Shown piece by piece: positions 1 through 8,407 of a stretch of DNA of 64,000 nucleotides. The notes under the pieces are model-generated. The model saw only the letters and a list, made by a program, of their open reading frames with translations, was not told the DNA's origin and did not search any database. Source of the DNA: Sporosalibacterium faouarense (lineage in GTDB: Bacteria > Bacillota > Clostridia > Tissierellales > VENL01); NCBI RefSeq assembly GCF_016765695.1, contig NZ_JAETGO010000017.1, positions 62,001 through 126,000 on the forward strand, read 5' to 3'. Position numbers and translations under genes: made by a program. Numbering within the stretch: the stretch's first letter is position 1; every line of letters begins with the position of its first letter.

Positions 1-1
1 T

Positions 2-1354
2 GCTATGGAACAACACTTAGCATTGTCGGCTGCATGGGCTGGAGGAAACAAAAAATTATTAGATAAATATCATGGAAGAATAATGGATATGGATACTTTA
101 GCTGCCTTTTATCCTTTCTTAGATGGTTCTATAAGCCATAAAAAAGGCTGTTACATTGGTCATAGAACTAAAGATGGCACTGCAGTATATAAATCCTTTA
201 CAGATACACCTGATGACCAGAACTTTATTGTAACAGGAAGAACTGGATGGGGTAAGTCAACAGAACTTAAAGCTTTGGTTGAATCAATGGAAAATCAAGG
301 AATGAAGGGATATATTTACGATGTTGATGGTGAGTATTATGAATTATGTCAGGAGTTAGGAGGACTATGGATAGACCTCACCCAGGGAAGTGGAAAATTC
401 ATTGATCCAACTTACATAGAGAATTCAATTTTTAATGAAATAGACCCAACAAACTTGAGTGAGACTGACTATAAAAAGGCTAAAGAAGCCGACGATGCAA
501 GATATTCAGAAGCTTCTCACAATACTTTAGGAGTTATCGGGTTATTAGTTGATAAATTCACTGCTAAGAAAAGAAATGCTGCTGCATATGCACTTTTAAA
601 AATGTGGGAAAATGCAGGAATTAAAGAAGAAGAACCAAGCACCTGGAGTACTAGGGAAGGTTTAGGAATTCATAAGTGGTATGAAATACTAAAGGAGCAT
701 GCTAATTCAGATGATGAAGATATTCTCCATAAAGAAGGAGCTAGATTACTTCATGAAGATTTATGGAATTACTTTGAAGGGGTTGATAAAAACTTATTTA
801 AAAATGCAATCTCTCCTGATTATATAAAGAATACTGAGTTAGTAGTATTTCATGTTGCTTCAACCATAGAAAACGCTTTGGATCAGCAAATTGGTGCTGC
901 CAAAATGGTAATGGCATCCCACATGGCCTGGGAGCAGATAAAAAGGGACAGGCTTAAAAAACAGAAGTTTAGCTTTTCAATATATGAAGAAGTTCAAAGA
1001 CTTATAAAGAATGATTATGCTGCCATGTCAATATATAGGGATACTACAACAGGAAGAAAGTTTAATCTCCAATGTATGATTGGTTTTAATGACCCATCAA
1101 TCCTCTTTCCTGATAATAAGGGATTATGGGACAATACAAAATACAAAATACTCTTTACACTAGAGAAAAACACAATAGAAGAGTTAGCTGATAATGGAGC
1201 TATGCCAAGGGAAGTAATAGACGAGTGGTTACAGCTCGAAAAGTATCAATTTATACTAGCTGAGAAAACTGAGAAAGGTAATGCATATGACATTTTAAGG
1301 GCAGAGCTTCCTGATAGTGAACTTAAGTTATCAAAGACCAGGGGACTTAATTAA
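2..1354 (+). CDS. VirB4/TraE-like conjugation ATPase, 5' end outside window
   Basis: C-terminal part of an ATPase that would power a type IV secretion (conjugation) channel at the inner face of the membrane. The reading frame is open through the left window edge, so the true start lies outside. Counting from the first in-window Met (position 5), a Walker A motif GRTGWGKS lies at residues 78-85, and an acidic Walker B-like strand (FSFSIYEEVQ) lies near 325-335. About 450 residues are visible; full VirB4/TraE proteins are usually 600-800. The FtsK-like gene downstream supports an integrative conjugative element, but no relaxase is visible. Family assignment is good; exact subfamily is uncertain. 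Confidence 0.8.
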   Translation, partial: AMEQHLALSAAWAGGNKKLLDKYHGRIMDMDTLAAFYPFLDGSISHKKGCYIGHRTKDGTAVYKSFTDTPDDQNFIVTGRTGWGKSTELKALVESMENQGMKGYIYDVDGEYYELCQELGGLWIDLTQGSGKFIDPTYIENSIFNEIDPTNLSETDYKKAKEADDARYSEASHNTLGVIGLLVDKFTAKKRNAAAYALLKMWENAGIKEEEPSTWSTREGLGIHKWYEILKEHANSDDEDILHKEGARLLHEDLWNYFEGVDKNLFKNAISPDYIKNTELVVFHVASTIENALDQQIGAAKMVMASHMAWEQIKRDRLKKQKFSFSIYEEVQRLIKNDYAAMSIYRDTTTGRKFNLQCMIGFNDPSILFPDNKGLWDNTKYKILFTLEKNTIEELADNGAMPREVIDEWLQLEKYQFILAEKTEKGNAYDILRAELPDSELKLSKTRGLN

Positions 1355-1395
1355 TAGAGATAATGAATTATTAAAAGGTTAATAAGATGTAAACA

Positions 1396-1434
1396 GGGTG
1401 TAATTAACACATTATTAATATACTAATTACACCC
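1396..1434. repeat. GGGTGTAATTA inverted repeat (operator or iteron)
   Basis: Perfect 11-base inverted repeat: GGGTGTAATTA at 1396-1406 and TAATTACACCC at 1424-1434, in the gap just before the 103-residue gene. The same half-sites return after that gene. There is no T-run, so it does not look like a terminator; it is better read as a protein-binding site. Confidence 0.6.
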
Positions 1435-1456
1435 GCAAAAGAAAAGGAGGACAAAT

Positions 1457-1768
1457 ATGTTAGAAAAAAAAGATGGAAATAGGGTGAAGTTAAAATTTAA
1501 TAGTTTTGAGGATACAAAGAATGAACTAAATGAAAGTATGACTTATAAATCAAATGAAAGTATGAATGAGCAATCTAGAGAAGAAGAACCGATTAATAAA
1601 GAAAGTATTGGAAGGCCTTATAAAAATGAAAAAGATAAAAGGGACAAGAGAGTATATTCATATTTAACTGAAGATGAAAAAGAAAAGTATTATAGATATT
1701 GTGCTTCTATTAGAAAGGATGCTTCAGATGATTTAAGAGAATATATATTAGGGTGTATTAACCAGTAG
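1457..1768 (+). CDS. small charged protein, possible ribbon-helix-helix DNA-binding protein
   Basis: Protein of 103 residues that I do not recognise with certainty. Its first half is polar and low-complexity (Asn, Glu and Ser rich). The last ~50 residues (from GRPYKNEKDK) are basic and end in a helix-turn-helix-like pattern, SYLTEDEKEKYYRYC then DASDDLREYIL, which resembles the C-terminal part of some CopG/ribbon-helix-helix plasmid proteins. The ATG follows a good AAAAGGAGG. It is flanked on both sides by GGGTGTAATTA palindromes, which would fit an autoregulator or partition/replication-type DNA binder. That role is inference. Confidence 0.5.
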   Translation: MLEKKDGNRVKLKFNSFEDTKNELNESMTYKSNESMNEQSREEEPINKESIGRPYKNEKDKRDKRVYSYLTEDEKEKYYRYCASIRKDASDDLREYILGCINQ

Positions 1769-1847
1769 GTATTAATTACACCCAAACAAGATATTAATTA
1801 TACCTTATTAAGGTGTAATTAATGATTAATAGATGTTATTTACACCC
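1751..1847. repeat. cluster of GGTGTAATTA half-sites
   Basis: Overlapping palindromes start inside the 3' end of the preceding gene. GGGTGTATTA (1751-1760) faces TAATTACACCC (1773-1783). TTAATTATACC (from about 1795) faces AGGTGTAATTAA (1811-1822). A further TTATTTACACCC lies at 1836-1847. Together with 1396-1434 this gives about six half-sites in 450 bases. Spacing is irregular, so this is not a CRISPR array. Confidence 0.6.
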
Positions 1848-1892
1848 AACTAAGGTGCTAAAAGGGTGCAATATAATAAAGGATGTGATTAA

Positions 1893-2177
1893 ATGGAAAC
1901 TAAATTAATCATAGCTTTAATAATAATTTTAATAGCAGTTATATTTGTTAAAGCTGTAAGCAAAGTCCCAAAGATAGTTTTTATGACTATCCGAGGGATT
2001 TCTTTAATATTTGGGATTATAGCAATATATAAAAATTGGGATATAGCTTATCCAGTAATAAAAGAATTTGGAAATGACGTAACTAGTAAAATTATAGAGA
2101 TTGGCAAGTTGGCATATTTTACTGTAATAAACAATGCAGATAAGGTCTTGTCAGAGATTCCAAATAAAATAAACTAA
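1893..2177 (+). CDS. small membrane protein of unknown function
   Basis: Protein of 94 residues with an N-terminal hydrophobic helix (about residues 4-20, LIIALIIILIAVIFV) and a second one (about 32-46, RGISLIFGIIAIY), followed by a mostly polar C-terminus. The ATG follows AAAGGATGTG. It ends 14 bases before the FtsK-like gene, so the two are probably co-transcribed. It may be a membrane partner of that translocase. I recognise no family. Confidence 0.5.
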   Translation: METKLIIALIIILIAVIFVKAVSKVPKIVFMTIRGISLIFGIIAIYKNWDIAYPVIKEFGNDVTSKIIEIGKLAYFTVINNADKVLSEIPNKIN

Positions 2178-2191
2178 GGGAAGGTGAGAAT

Positions 2192-4126
2192 ATGAAGAAA
2201 CAGAAGGACACAAAAGTCAGTAATGGTGGACTTATAGAAGAATTAATAGAAACAGTACTAAAGGTACTTGTAAATATAATTGTTTTCTCATTAGTGGCCA
2301 TAGTATCAGCTTTGGTTTATCTGAAGGTCGAAAAATTAAATATTTTAATACCTAGATATAATTCACTGGCCATAGATATTATCCAAGTAAGTGGGGTTTT
2401 AATAGGAATTTCACTCTTATTAATGAATATCAAACTTGTAGGAAAGGCATTACTTAAAGTTTTAAAGCAAATATTGAAGCTCATAAGAATCCTACCGGAG
2501 AAATTTATTAGAAGTATATATTACACCTTAAGAAAGAAAACAATCGAAGAACCTATAGGTGATGAGTTAAGGGAACCTACAGAAAAGGATAAAAAAACAC
2601 TAATGGAAAAATGTCCACCCCTGGTTCTATTAAATGAACCAAAAGACATTAATATGGGAAATAAGGATGAATTGAGAAACCTATTGTCTATGACATTTAA
2701 TAAATATGATCTTAATTTTGTAAGGATCAAGGAGGTTTTACCAGGTCCAACTATTACAAGATTTATTTTAGATATAGGTGAAGGGAAAGTATCAGAAATA
2801 ACAAAATATGAAAAGGAAATGGCCATGACTCTTGGGGTTAATTCAATATACATAAAACCTAGTGCTAAGGGACTAACTATTGAAGTACCAAATAGAAAAC
2901 GTTCTAAAGTATATCATAGGGAAGTACTAGAAAATTTTATGAAGCATAGAGATATAAAAGAACTTTTAGAGATTCCTATAGGAAAGACTGCAACTGGAGA
3001 GCTTCAGGTTCTAGATATTGCTAAATGTCCTCATCTTTTAATAGCAGGAGCCACAGGATCAGGGAAAAGTGTTTGTATAAATACAATATTAACAAGTATC
3101 TTATTTAAAGCTAGACCAAAGGATGTAAGGTTATTATTAATAGACCCTAAGATGGTTGAATTAAATGAATATAATGGAATCCCTCATTTACTAAATGATG
3201 TTATAACAGAACCTAAAAAGGCAGCCAAGGCTTTAGAGTGGGCTATTAAGGAAATGAACAGAAGATATCAAGTGTTTGCAAAGGCAAAGGTTAGAAATAT
3301 CAATAGATATAATAGTAAGCCAAACCTACCTAATATGCCTTTAATAGTAATAGTAATAGATGAGTTAGCAGATCTAATGCTTGTAGCAAAGGATGCTATT
3401 GAAGATAAAATCCAAAATCTTGGGCAAAAGGCAAGAGCGGCAGGAATACATTTAATAGTCGCAACTCAAAGACCTTCTGCAGATGTTATTACAGGAACCA
3501 TTAAAGCAAATATTACTGGGAGAATTGCTTTTTCGGTAGCTTCAAATGTTAATTCTAGAATAATACTAGATACAAGTGGAGCAGAAAAGTTACAGGGTAA
3601 TGGAGATGGTTATTTATTAACTACAGAAATGCCAATGCCAGTAAGATTCCAAGGTTCATTCATAGACGATGAAGAAGTAGAAAGAGTAATTAAATGGTGG
3701 AAGAATAGAAGGGGACAGAGGTCTTCAGATAATTTAGAATTTGATTTTGATGCACAAAAAGATATAAATGAAGCTTCAGAGTATCAGGAAGAACCAATAG
3801 ATAGAACAGAAGAAAAACAGAAAATCGAAAGCATTGAAAATACTAAGGAAGAGTATTCTGAAGCAGAGCTTCGAGTAAGGATATACATTAATGAAATAGC
3901 ATATCATTCTGATGAGGTAGAAATCACACTTCCTTCAACAGATGTGATGAGAGAAGAAATTGGTATAATGAAAGCAAATTTAATAAATATTATGAACAAG
4001 TTAGAGAAAGAAAAACTGATCGAGAAAAAAGGAGCAGGTCGTGGAGCTAGGACCTATTTGTTAATTCCACAAGAAAAAGCCTATGATTTTTTAGATAAAT
4101 ATTCTCCTAAATCAGTAAAAGAATAG
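2192..4126 (+). CDS. FtsK/SpoIIIE-type DNA translocase
   Basis: Protein of 644 residues, shorter than chromosomal FtsK/SpoIIIE (750-800). It has two N-terminal membrane helices (about residues 25-45 and 65-85), an FtsK alpha/beta motor with Walker A GATGSGKSV (around residue 288) and Walker B VIVIDELADLM (around residue 390), the ATQRPSADVITGTIKANI signature, and a C-terminal winged-helix resembling FtsK gamma (VMREEIGIMKANLINIM, then GRGARTYLLI). It pumps double-stranded DNA using ATP. Beside a VirB4-like gene it may act as the coupling or DNA-transfer motor of the element, although a gamma domain is more typical of chromosome translocases. The start follows AAGGGAAGGTGAG. Confidence 0.85.
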   Translation: MKKQKDTKVSNGGLIEELIETVLKVLVNIIVFSLVAIVSALVYLKVEKLNILIPRYNSLAIDIIQVSGVLIGISLLLMNIKLVGKALLKVLKQILKLIRILPEKFIRSIYYTLRKKTIEEPIGDELREPTEKDKKTLMEKCPPLVLLNEPKDINMGNKDELRNLLSMTFNKYDLNFVRIKEVLPGPTITRFILDIGEGKVSEITKYEKEMAMTLGVNSIYIKPSAKGLTIEVPNRKRSKVYHREVLENFMKHRDIKELLEIPIGKTATGELQVLDIAKCPHLLIAGATGSGKSVCINTILTSILFKARPKDVRLLLIDPKMVELNEYNGIPHLLNDVITEPKKAAKALEWAIKEMNRRYQVFAKAKVRNINRYNSKPNLPNMPLIVIVIDELADLMLVAKDAIEDKIQNLGQKARAAGIHLIVATQRPSADVITGTIKANITGRIAFSVASNVNSRIILDTSGAEKLQGNGDGYLLTTEMPMPVRFQGSFIDDEEVERVIKWWKNRRGQRSSDNLEFDFDAQKDINEASEYQEEPIDRTEEKQKIESIENTKEEYSEAELRVRIYINEIAYHSDEVEITLPSTDVMREEIGIMKANLINIMNKLEKEKLIEKKGAGRGARTYLLIPQEKAYDFLDKYSPKSVKE

Positions 4127-4156
4127 TTCTAAAAACAGTTCTAGAACTATTCTTTT
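4117..4156 (+). terminator. rho-independent terminator after the FtsK-like gene
   Basis: Perfect 14-base inverted repeat AAAAGAATAGTTCT (4117-4130) with AGAACTATTCTTTT (4143-4156). The left arm overlaps the end of the translocase gene, and the right arm ends in a short T-run. Confidence 0.7.
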
Positions 4157-4277
4157 AAGAAAAATATTAACATAAAATGGCGTAAAACGCATATTTTTAA
4201 AAAAACGAGGTATATACTATTGTAAAGAACTATTTATTAGAACTGTTTTATTTTACAAAGAAATTCAGGAGGAAAAT

Positions 4278-4892
4278 ATGAATAGAAACAAATTAAATAT
4301 AAGAAAACTTTTAGGATCTTTAAATAAATTTGAACGTGAACATTCTATTAGAGTTTCTCTGTACGCTGAAAACTTTGGTAGAGTTTTAGAACTTAATGGT
4401 CATGAAGTAAAAGTGCTTTCTAATATAGCCTTATTACATGACGTTGGAAAAGCAAGAATTCCTATAACCATACTTGAGAAACCAGGAAAGCTAACTGACG
4501 ATGAATATACGATGATAAAGACCCATACAGGAGCAAGTGAAGATATATTAGTTAATAGTCCTGGACTAAATCAATATGCACATATAGCTAAAGCACATCA
4601 TGAAAGATGGGATGGTGAAGGATATCCTGATAAGCTGAAGGGAGAAGAAATACCTTTATATTCTAGAATTATATCTATAATAGACGTCTATGATGCTTTA
4701 GCAAACAAAAGAGTCTATAGAAAAAAAGTTTTCACAAAGAAAGAAGCACTAGATATTATTAATCAAGGAAAAGGAACACAATTTGACCCAAATATAACTG
4801 AAATATTTATAGAAAAAGTTGAGAGTATATTAGATATAAAGAAGAATAATAAAACAACTTCTTTAGGTGAAAGGAAATATAAAATAGGGTAA
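4278..4892 (+). CDS. HD-GYP domain cyclic-di-GMP phosphodiesterase
   Basis: Stand-alone HD-GYP protein of 204 residues. Visible signatures are LLHDVGKARIP (metal-binding HD), HTGASEDIL, AHHERWDGEGYPDKLKGEEIP (the GYP loop), and IDVYDALANKRVYRK. All metal and GYP residues are present, so it is probably active in hydrolysing cyclic-di-GMP to pGpG or GMP. There is no sensor domain or membrane segment. The ATG follows TCAGGAGG. It sits alone between two terminators; a diguanylate cyclase is encoded far away near 58 kb. Confidence 0.88.
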   Translation: MNRNKLNIRKLLGSLNKFEREHSIRVSLYAENFGRVLELNGHEVKVLSNIALLHDVGKARIPITILEKPGKLTDDEYTMIKTHTGASEDILVNSPGLNQYAHIAKAHHERWDGEGYPDKLKGEEIPLYSRIISIIDVYDALANKRVYRKKVFTKKEALDIINQGKGTQFDPNITEIFIEKVESILDIKKNNKTTSLGERKYKIG

Positions 4893-4992
4893 ATGAAAGT
4901 TAATCTAAAAAGTAGACTAACTTTCCCGAATGTAGTTCGAAAAATAGACTGCGTTCTGAAAAAGCGTAATAAAATAATAGAATTTTATACGA

Positions 4993-5030
4993 TGTGCTCG
5001 CCCATGGACGAGCAACTTTTAATATTTTAT
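4993..5030 (+). terminator. hairpin with T-rich tail after the HD-GYP gene
   Basis: TGCTCG (4995-5000) pairs with CGAGCA (5009-5014) and is followed by ACTTTTAATATTTT. It is a short stem, so the call is moderate. Confidence 0.5.
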
Positions 5031-5042
5031 ATAACAAAAAAA

Positions 5043-5080
5043 GAGTGGCCAGAAGTTTTGGTAATGGTCACTTTTTTTTT
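5043..5080 (+). terminator. second terminator-like hairpin
   Basis: AGTGGCC near 5044-5050 pairs, with one G-T pair, with GGTCACT near 5067-5073, and is followed by an uninterrupted run of nine to ten T. It terminates forward transcription ahead of the convergent B3/4 gene. The 77-codon open frame running through it is not credible. Confidence 0.65.
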
Positions 5081-5148
5081 TGAAATATTGCCAATGTATC
5101 ATACTAAAATCAAACTATTGAAATAACTCATCTTATATCTTCCTTAAT

Positions 5149-5856
5149 TTACGCTATTAATACTTCTCTATGATTGATATCAAGAATTGAAATTTTGCAT
5201 TTTCCTCCTAAATTATCTTGTACCACTTTCTCTAGCTCCTCTAATGCATTCTCAAATTCTATAATCCTATTTTCATTAACTAATTCAATACATAGGAAGG
5301 CATTCTTTGTATTTTCTGTAAGCATTGTCCTTACAGATTCACGCCAATTCCAGCATCTACAAATAGCTCCTTCATTATCTTTGTATATTACCTCACCTTC
5401 ATATGGTGGTTCACTTTTATCCGTGCCTAATGTAACAAAACTTTCATTACCGTCTGCCTTCGTCAATCTTATATCACCATTAAATTTCTCTATATCCTCG
5501 CCACCGCATGGTAATGCATATTTTAATGATATAGAATTATAGATATCTACTAGGGGGTTAATAGTTCCTATATGTTTTCCATTATGAACTCTCTTTAGTA
5601 ACGCTTCTATAGAAGACCTTGCACCTTTTTTTGTTTTAAATTTTTGAAACGCTTCTCTCCATACTTTTATAACTTCGTTACTGCTAAATTGTGGGTTCTT
5701 AAAATATTTTAAAGCTTCCTCTTCTGCATTTGAAATTAGCTGTTCGTATTTTTCATTATCTTTGATTGTGTTGTCAATATCACTACAGATAATAACACCT
5801 ATTTTAGCATTAGGAAATAGACTCCAAAAATCATCTTCAATTATAAATTTCTTCAT
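5149..5856 (-). CDS. B3/4 domain-containing protein (PheT-like tRNA-binding fold)
   Basis: Protein of 235 residues with the stand-alone B3/B4 domain of the phenylalanyl-tRNA synthetase beta subunit. Recognisable features are WREAFQKFK, SSIEALLKRV, NPLVDIYNSISLKYALPCGG, the LTKADGNESF segment, and a late CRCWNWRES. In PheT this domain edits mischarged tRNA; the function of the free-standing versions is not settled, with trans-editing of misacylated tRNA or amino-acid derivatives suggested. The start follows an AGGAGGAAT sequence. It is downstream of the marR-paiA-EamA group on the same strand. Confidence 0.8.
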   Translation of the reverse strand: MKKFIIEDDFWSLFPNAKIGVIICSDIDNTIKDNEKYEQLISNAEEEALKYFKNPQFSSNEVIKVWREAFQKFKTKKGARSSIEALLKRVHNGKHIGTINPLVDIYNSISLKYALPCGGEDIEKFNGDIRLTKADGNESFVTLGTDKSEPPYEGEVIYKDNEGAICRCWNWRESVRTMLTENTKNAFLCIELVNENRIIEFENALEELEKVVQDNLGGKCKISILDINHREVLIA

Positions 5857-5896
5857 TTTTATTCCTCCTCATATAATTTAAGTATTATTCTCCTTA

Positions 5897-6328
5897 TCAT
5901 TTGGAAATAAGAATTAAGCCTGTTATACACAGTATCACACCTGAAACAGCTGTAAGTGAAATGGTTTCTTTATAAATCAAAAGGCCTATAGGAATAAGCA
6001 AAAGCGCTACCAATGTATTTGATAAAAGCCCAGCTATGCTTATATTCCAGCCTATTCTATATGATAACAAGAATCCCAATTCCAAACCTACTACTGCAAA
6101 CCCTAATAGAAGACTTGACCAATTTATGGTTCTAAGCGATTGACTTAAGCTGGCATCAGGAACAAAAATAAAGAAAGATACTATAGATACAGCTGAGGCA
6201 GAAACATAAGTAACTATTAGTGTAGCAATAGGGTTTAAATTAGCTGGTGTTGATTTTTGAGACAAATGATAAAATAAACTTGATAAAACTATCAAACCAA
6301 TCGGTAAATACTTTGAAACCATAATCAT
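5897..6328 (-). CDS. small EamA-type (DMT superfamily) transporter under a guanidine riboswitch
   Basis: Very hydrophobic protein of about 143 residues with five predicted membrane helices, equal to one EamA half-unit. The end VSGVILCITGLILISK is typical of DMT transporters. Such half-size members would work as dimers. I chose the ATG at 6328 because it stands about 7 bases after AAAGGG; GTG at 6331 and ATG at 6322 are alternatives. The guanidine-I riboswitch and terminator directly upstream suggest export of guanidinium or a related cation. That substrate is inferred from the riboswitch, not from the protein. Confidence 0.8.
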   Translation of the reverse strand: MIMVSKYLPIGLIVLSSLFYHLSQKSTPANLNPIATLIVTYVSASAVSIVSFFIFVPDASLSQSLRTINWSSLLLGFAVVGLELGFLLSYRIGWNISIAGLLSNTLVALLLIPIGLLIYKETISLTAVSGVILCITGLILISK

Positions 6329-6371
6329 CACTCATCCCTTTACTAATTTCGTATATTCATCATAAAAGAAT

Positions 6372-6415
6372 AAAAATAAAAAATCCCGAGAAATATTATT
6401 AAAGTATCTCCCAGG
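6372..6415 (-). terminator. expression-platform terminator of the ykkC riboswitch
   Basis: On the reverse strand, CCTGGGAGA at the aptamer end can pair through its AGA/GAG part with TTTCTCGGG, which is followed by ATTTTTTATTTTT. The right arm TCTCGG can also pair with the CCGAGA inside the aptamer, consistent with a switch between terminator and ligand-bound aptamer. Confidence 0.6.
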
Positions 6416-6490
6416 CTTTTATCCTTCCGTGTACACAGTTACCTGTGCGTTTTCTCTCGGACCAGCCAGTTATAAACTGCGGAACCCTAG
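6404..6490 (-). ncRNA. guanidine-I (ykkC-yxkD) riboswitch aptamer
   Basis: Read on the reverse strand, the segment carries the conserved blocks of the ykkC class in order: CTAGGGTTCCGC, then CTGGTCCGAGAG, then ACACGGAAGGATAAAAGCC and TGGGAGA. This family (subtype 1) senses guanidinium and normally turns expression on. It lies 10 bases after the paiA stop on the same strand and directly before the EamA-type gene. The closing block reads GCCTGGGAGA instead of the usual GCCCGGGAGA. Covariance-model scoring would settle the subtype. Confidence 0.87.
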
Positions 6491-6499
6491 AAAACTAAT

Positions 6500-7018
<519 letters not shown>

Positions 7019-7044
7019 TTAAATGTTTCGCTCCTTCCATAAAA

Positions 7045-7497
7045 TCAATATTCTCTTTTGTTTCCCTTTTTTACAAACTCCCAATCCTTTTCGACATTTT
7101 TTCTTACTCTTTGCAGAAGATTGGAAATAGTTTCTGTTTCTTTGTCGGAGAACCCCTTTAGTGCAACAGTATTGGAGTAATCATTCTCTCTTTTTATAAA
7201 AACATAAACTTTTTTCCCTTTCTCTGTTGGGAATAATTTATTAACTTTTTTATTATCTTTATCTTCCTTCTTTTCAATAAAGTTATTAAGTTCAAGTTTT
7301 TTTATGGCACGAGATACAGTTGTTCGGTCTACCTTTATCATCTCAGCTAGCTTTTCTTGAATTATTCCTGGATTTTCACATATCCTTACAAGGTATAAAT
7401 ACTGACCCTTTGTAAGATTATATTCTTTAAATTCTATATTACTTATAGAATCTAATGCTCTTGCAATCATTCCAATTTCACGAAGAATTTCTTTCAT
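7045..7497 (-). CDS. MarR family transcriptional regulator
   Basis: MarR/SlyA-type winged-helix protein of 150 residues. The recognition region reads QEKLAEMIKVDRTTVSRAIKKLELNNFIEKKEDKDNKKVNKLFPTE, split by the D-x-R/K-rich wing typical of the family. Dimer helices lie at both ends. It is the first gene of a reverse-strand operon with paiA. The upstream region carries a large mirrored repeat with a TTGCA-AA-TGCAA core in each arm, which is very likely its own operator. Confidence 0.88.
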   Translation of the reverse strand: MKEILREIGMIARALDSISNIEFKEYNLTKGQYLYLVRICENPGIIQEKLAEMIKVDRTTVSRAIKKLELNNFIEKKEDKDNKKVNKLFPTEKGKKVYVFIKRENDYSNTVALKGFSDKETETISNLLQRVRKNVEKDWEFVKKGNKREY

Positions 7498-7524
7498 AGT
7501 AAACTATAAACTCCTTAACTTGTA

Positions 7525-7594
7525 TTTTGTTGCAAATGCAATAAAAATTATTTATATATAGATTAACATGTTTTTATTGCATTTGCAACAAAAA
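7525..7594 (-). promoter_or_regulatory. duplicated inverted operator upstream of marR
   Basis: A 23-base arm (7525-7547) containing TTGCAAATGCAA recurs as its exact reverse complement at 7571-7594, with about 23 bases between. Each arm holds a small palindrome TTGCA-N2-TGCAA, the right kind of target for a MarR dimer. The position just before the marR start supports autorepression. Confidence 0.7.
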
Positions 7595-8090
7595 TAATAA
7601 TAAAATAATAATACTATCTCTAAAAGGTGATTTGATGCAGTTCCATTGTGCATTACATAAGATACAACTTCAAACAAAAACTCTTTAGCGTGTTTTCTAC
7701 AAATTATGCTGCTATGCCTTTTTCATTTTTTAGGATGTTTTCTAATTCTATATATTTATAAGGAATAGTTTTTTCCACTTTCAATCAAAAAATGCAATCA
7801 TGACGAGCACAATGAAAATTAAGGGGGTACATTTACTAGGGACATATCTTTTAAAGCTCTTAGAATCCAATTTGAAGTGTCGATATTTAGTTAACTCTAA
7901 TGAATCTTTTATTAAGAACTAGATAGTGTGTAGAGAAGAAAAAACATACTGTTAATTGATGTCATCATAAATGATAAATGTAAATTATACTCTTTATTCG
8001 TTTACTATTAATGAGCTATTAAATAATTACACCCTTTACACAGAACATACGTTCCTATATAATTTTTATATAGAAGGGAGTTGGGTAGAA
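7595..8090. other. gene-poor gap with no clear feature
   Basis: About 500 bases between the marR operator and the DUF5659-like gene. On the reverse strand a short open stretch near 7710-7790 reads like the C-terminal end of a protein (ending ENILKNEKGIAA, stop), possibly a remnant. An open frame from 7971 runs into the next gene but lacks a ribosome binding site. I see no RNA gene here. Confidence 0.4.
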
Positions 8091-8348
8091 ATGAACAAGA
8101 AAACAGTACAAATTACAGATAAGCAATTAATCATTTTTCTAGTTTGTAAACAGTTTAAAGTTGTAAAAGTTGAAAGAGATCCTGGAGGAAATAGAAGTAT
8201 CATTGATTTTGAAAACTCCGAAAAATTAAACCAGGCATTACTTGATTATACCAATAAAGAAAGCAGTGTAAATATAGCAGACTATCTATCTGCTGAGAAA
8301 AGAGTTAATAATATTCTATATTTCAATAAAAATAGAATGGCTATATAA
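8091..8348 (+). CDS. small DUF5659-like protein
   Basis: Protein of 85 residues when started at the ATG at 8091, which has a GAAGGGAG site before it; an upstream in-frame ATG at 7971 has none. The sequence ITDKQLIIFLVCKQFKV followed by RDPGGNRSIIDFENSEKL matches my memory of the DUF5659 family, common in clostridial mobile elements. The role is unknown. It ends 59 bases before the D12 methylase gene, with which it may be co-transcribed. Confidence 0.6.
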   Translation: MNKKTVQITDKQLIIFLVCKQFKVVKVERDPGGNRSIIDFENSEKLNQALLDYTNKESSVNIADYLSAEKRVNNILYFNKNRMAI

Positions 8349-8407
8349 TCTCTCATATTCTTCTTTCATCACTCAAATTCAATAACTAATAATAGGAGTG
8401 ATGAATA

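Noticed and set aside
1396-1847. CRISPR-like array of GGTGTAATTA
   Set aside because: The units are short palindromes at irregular spacing, flank a gene, and there are no unique spacers of constant length or cas genes.
4893-5126. 77-residue reading frame after the HD-GYP gene
   Set aside because: It runs through two terminator hairpins, has no ribosome binding site and encodes a composition driven by the T- and A-runs.
5174-5542. 122-residue forward frame opposite the B3/4 gene
   Set aside because: Antisense shadow of a clear coding region; Ser/Phe-rich composition is what an antisense AT-rich frame gives.
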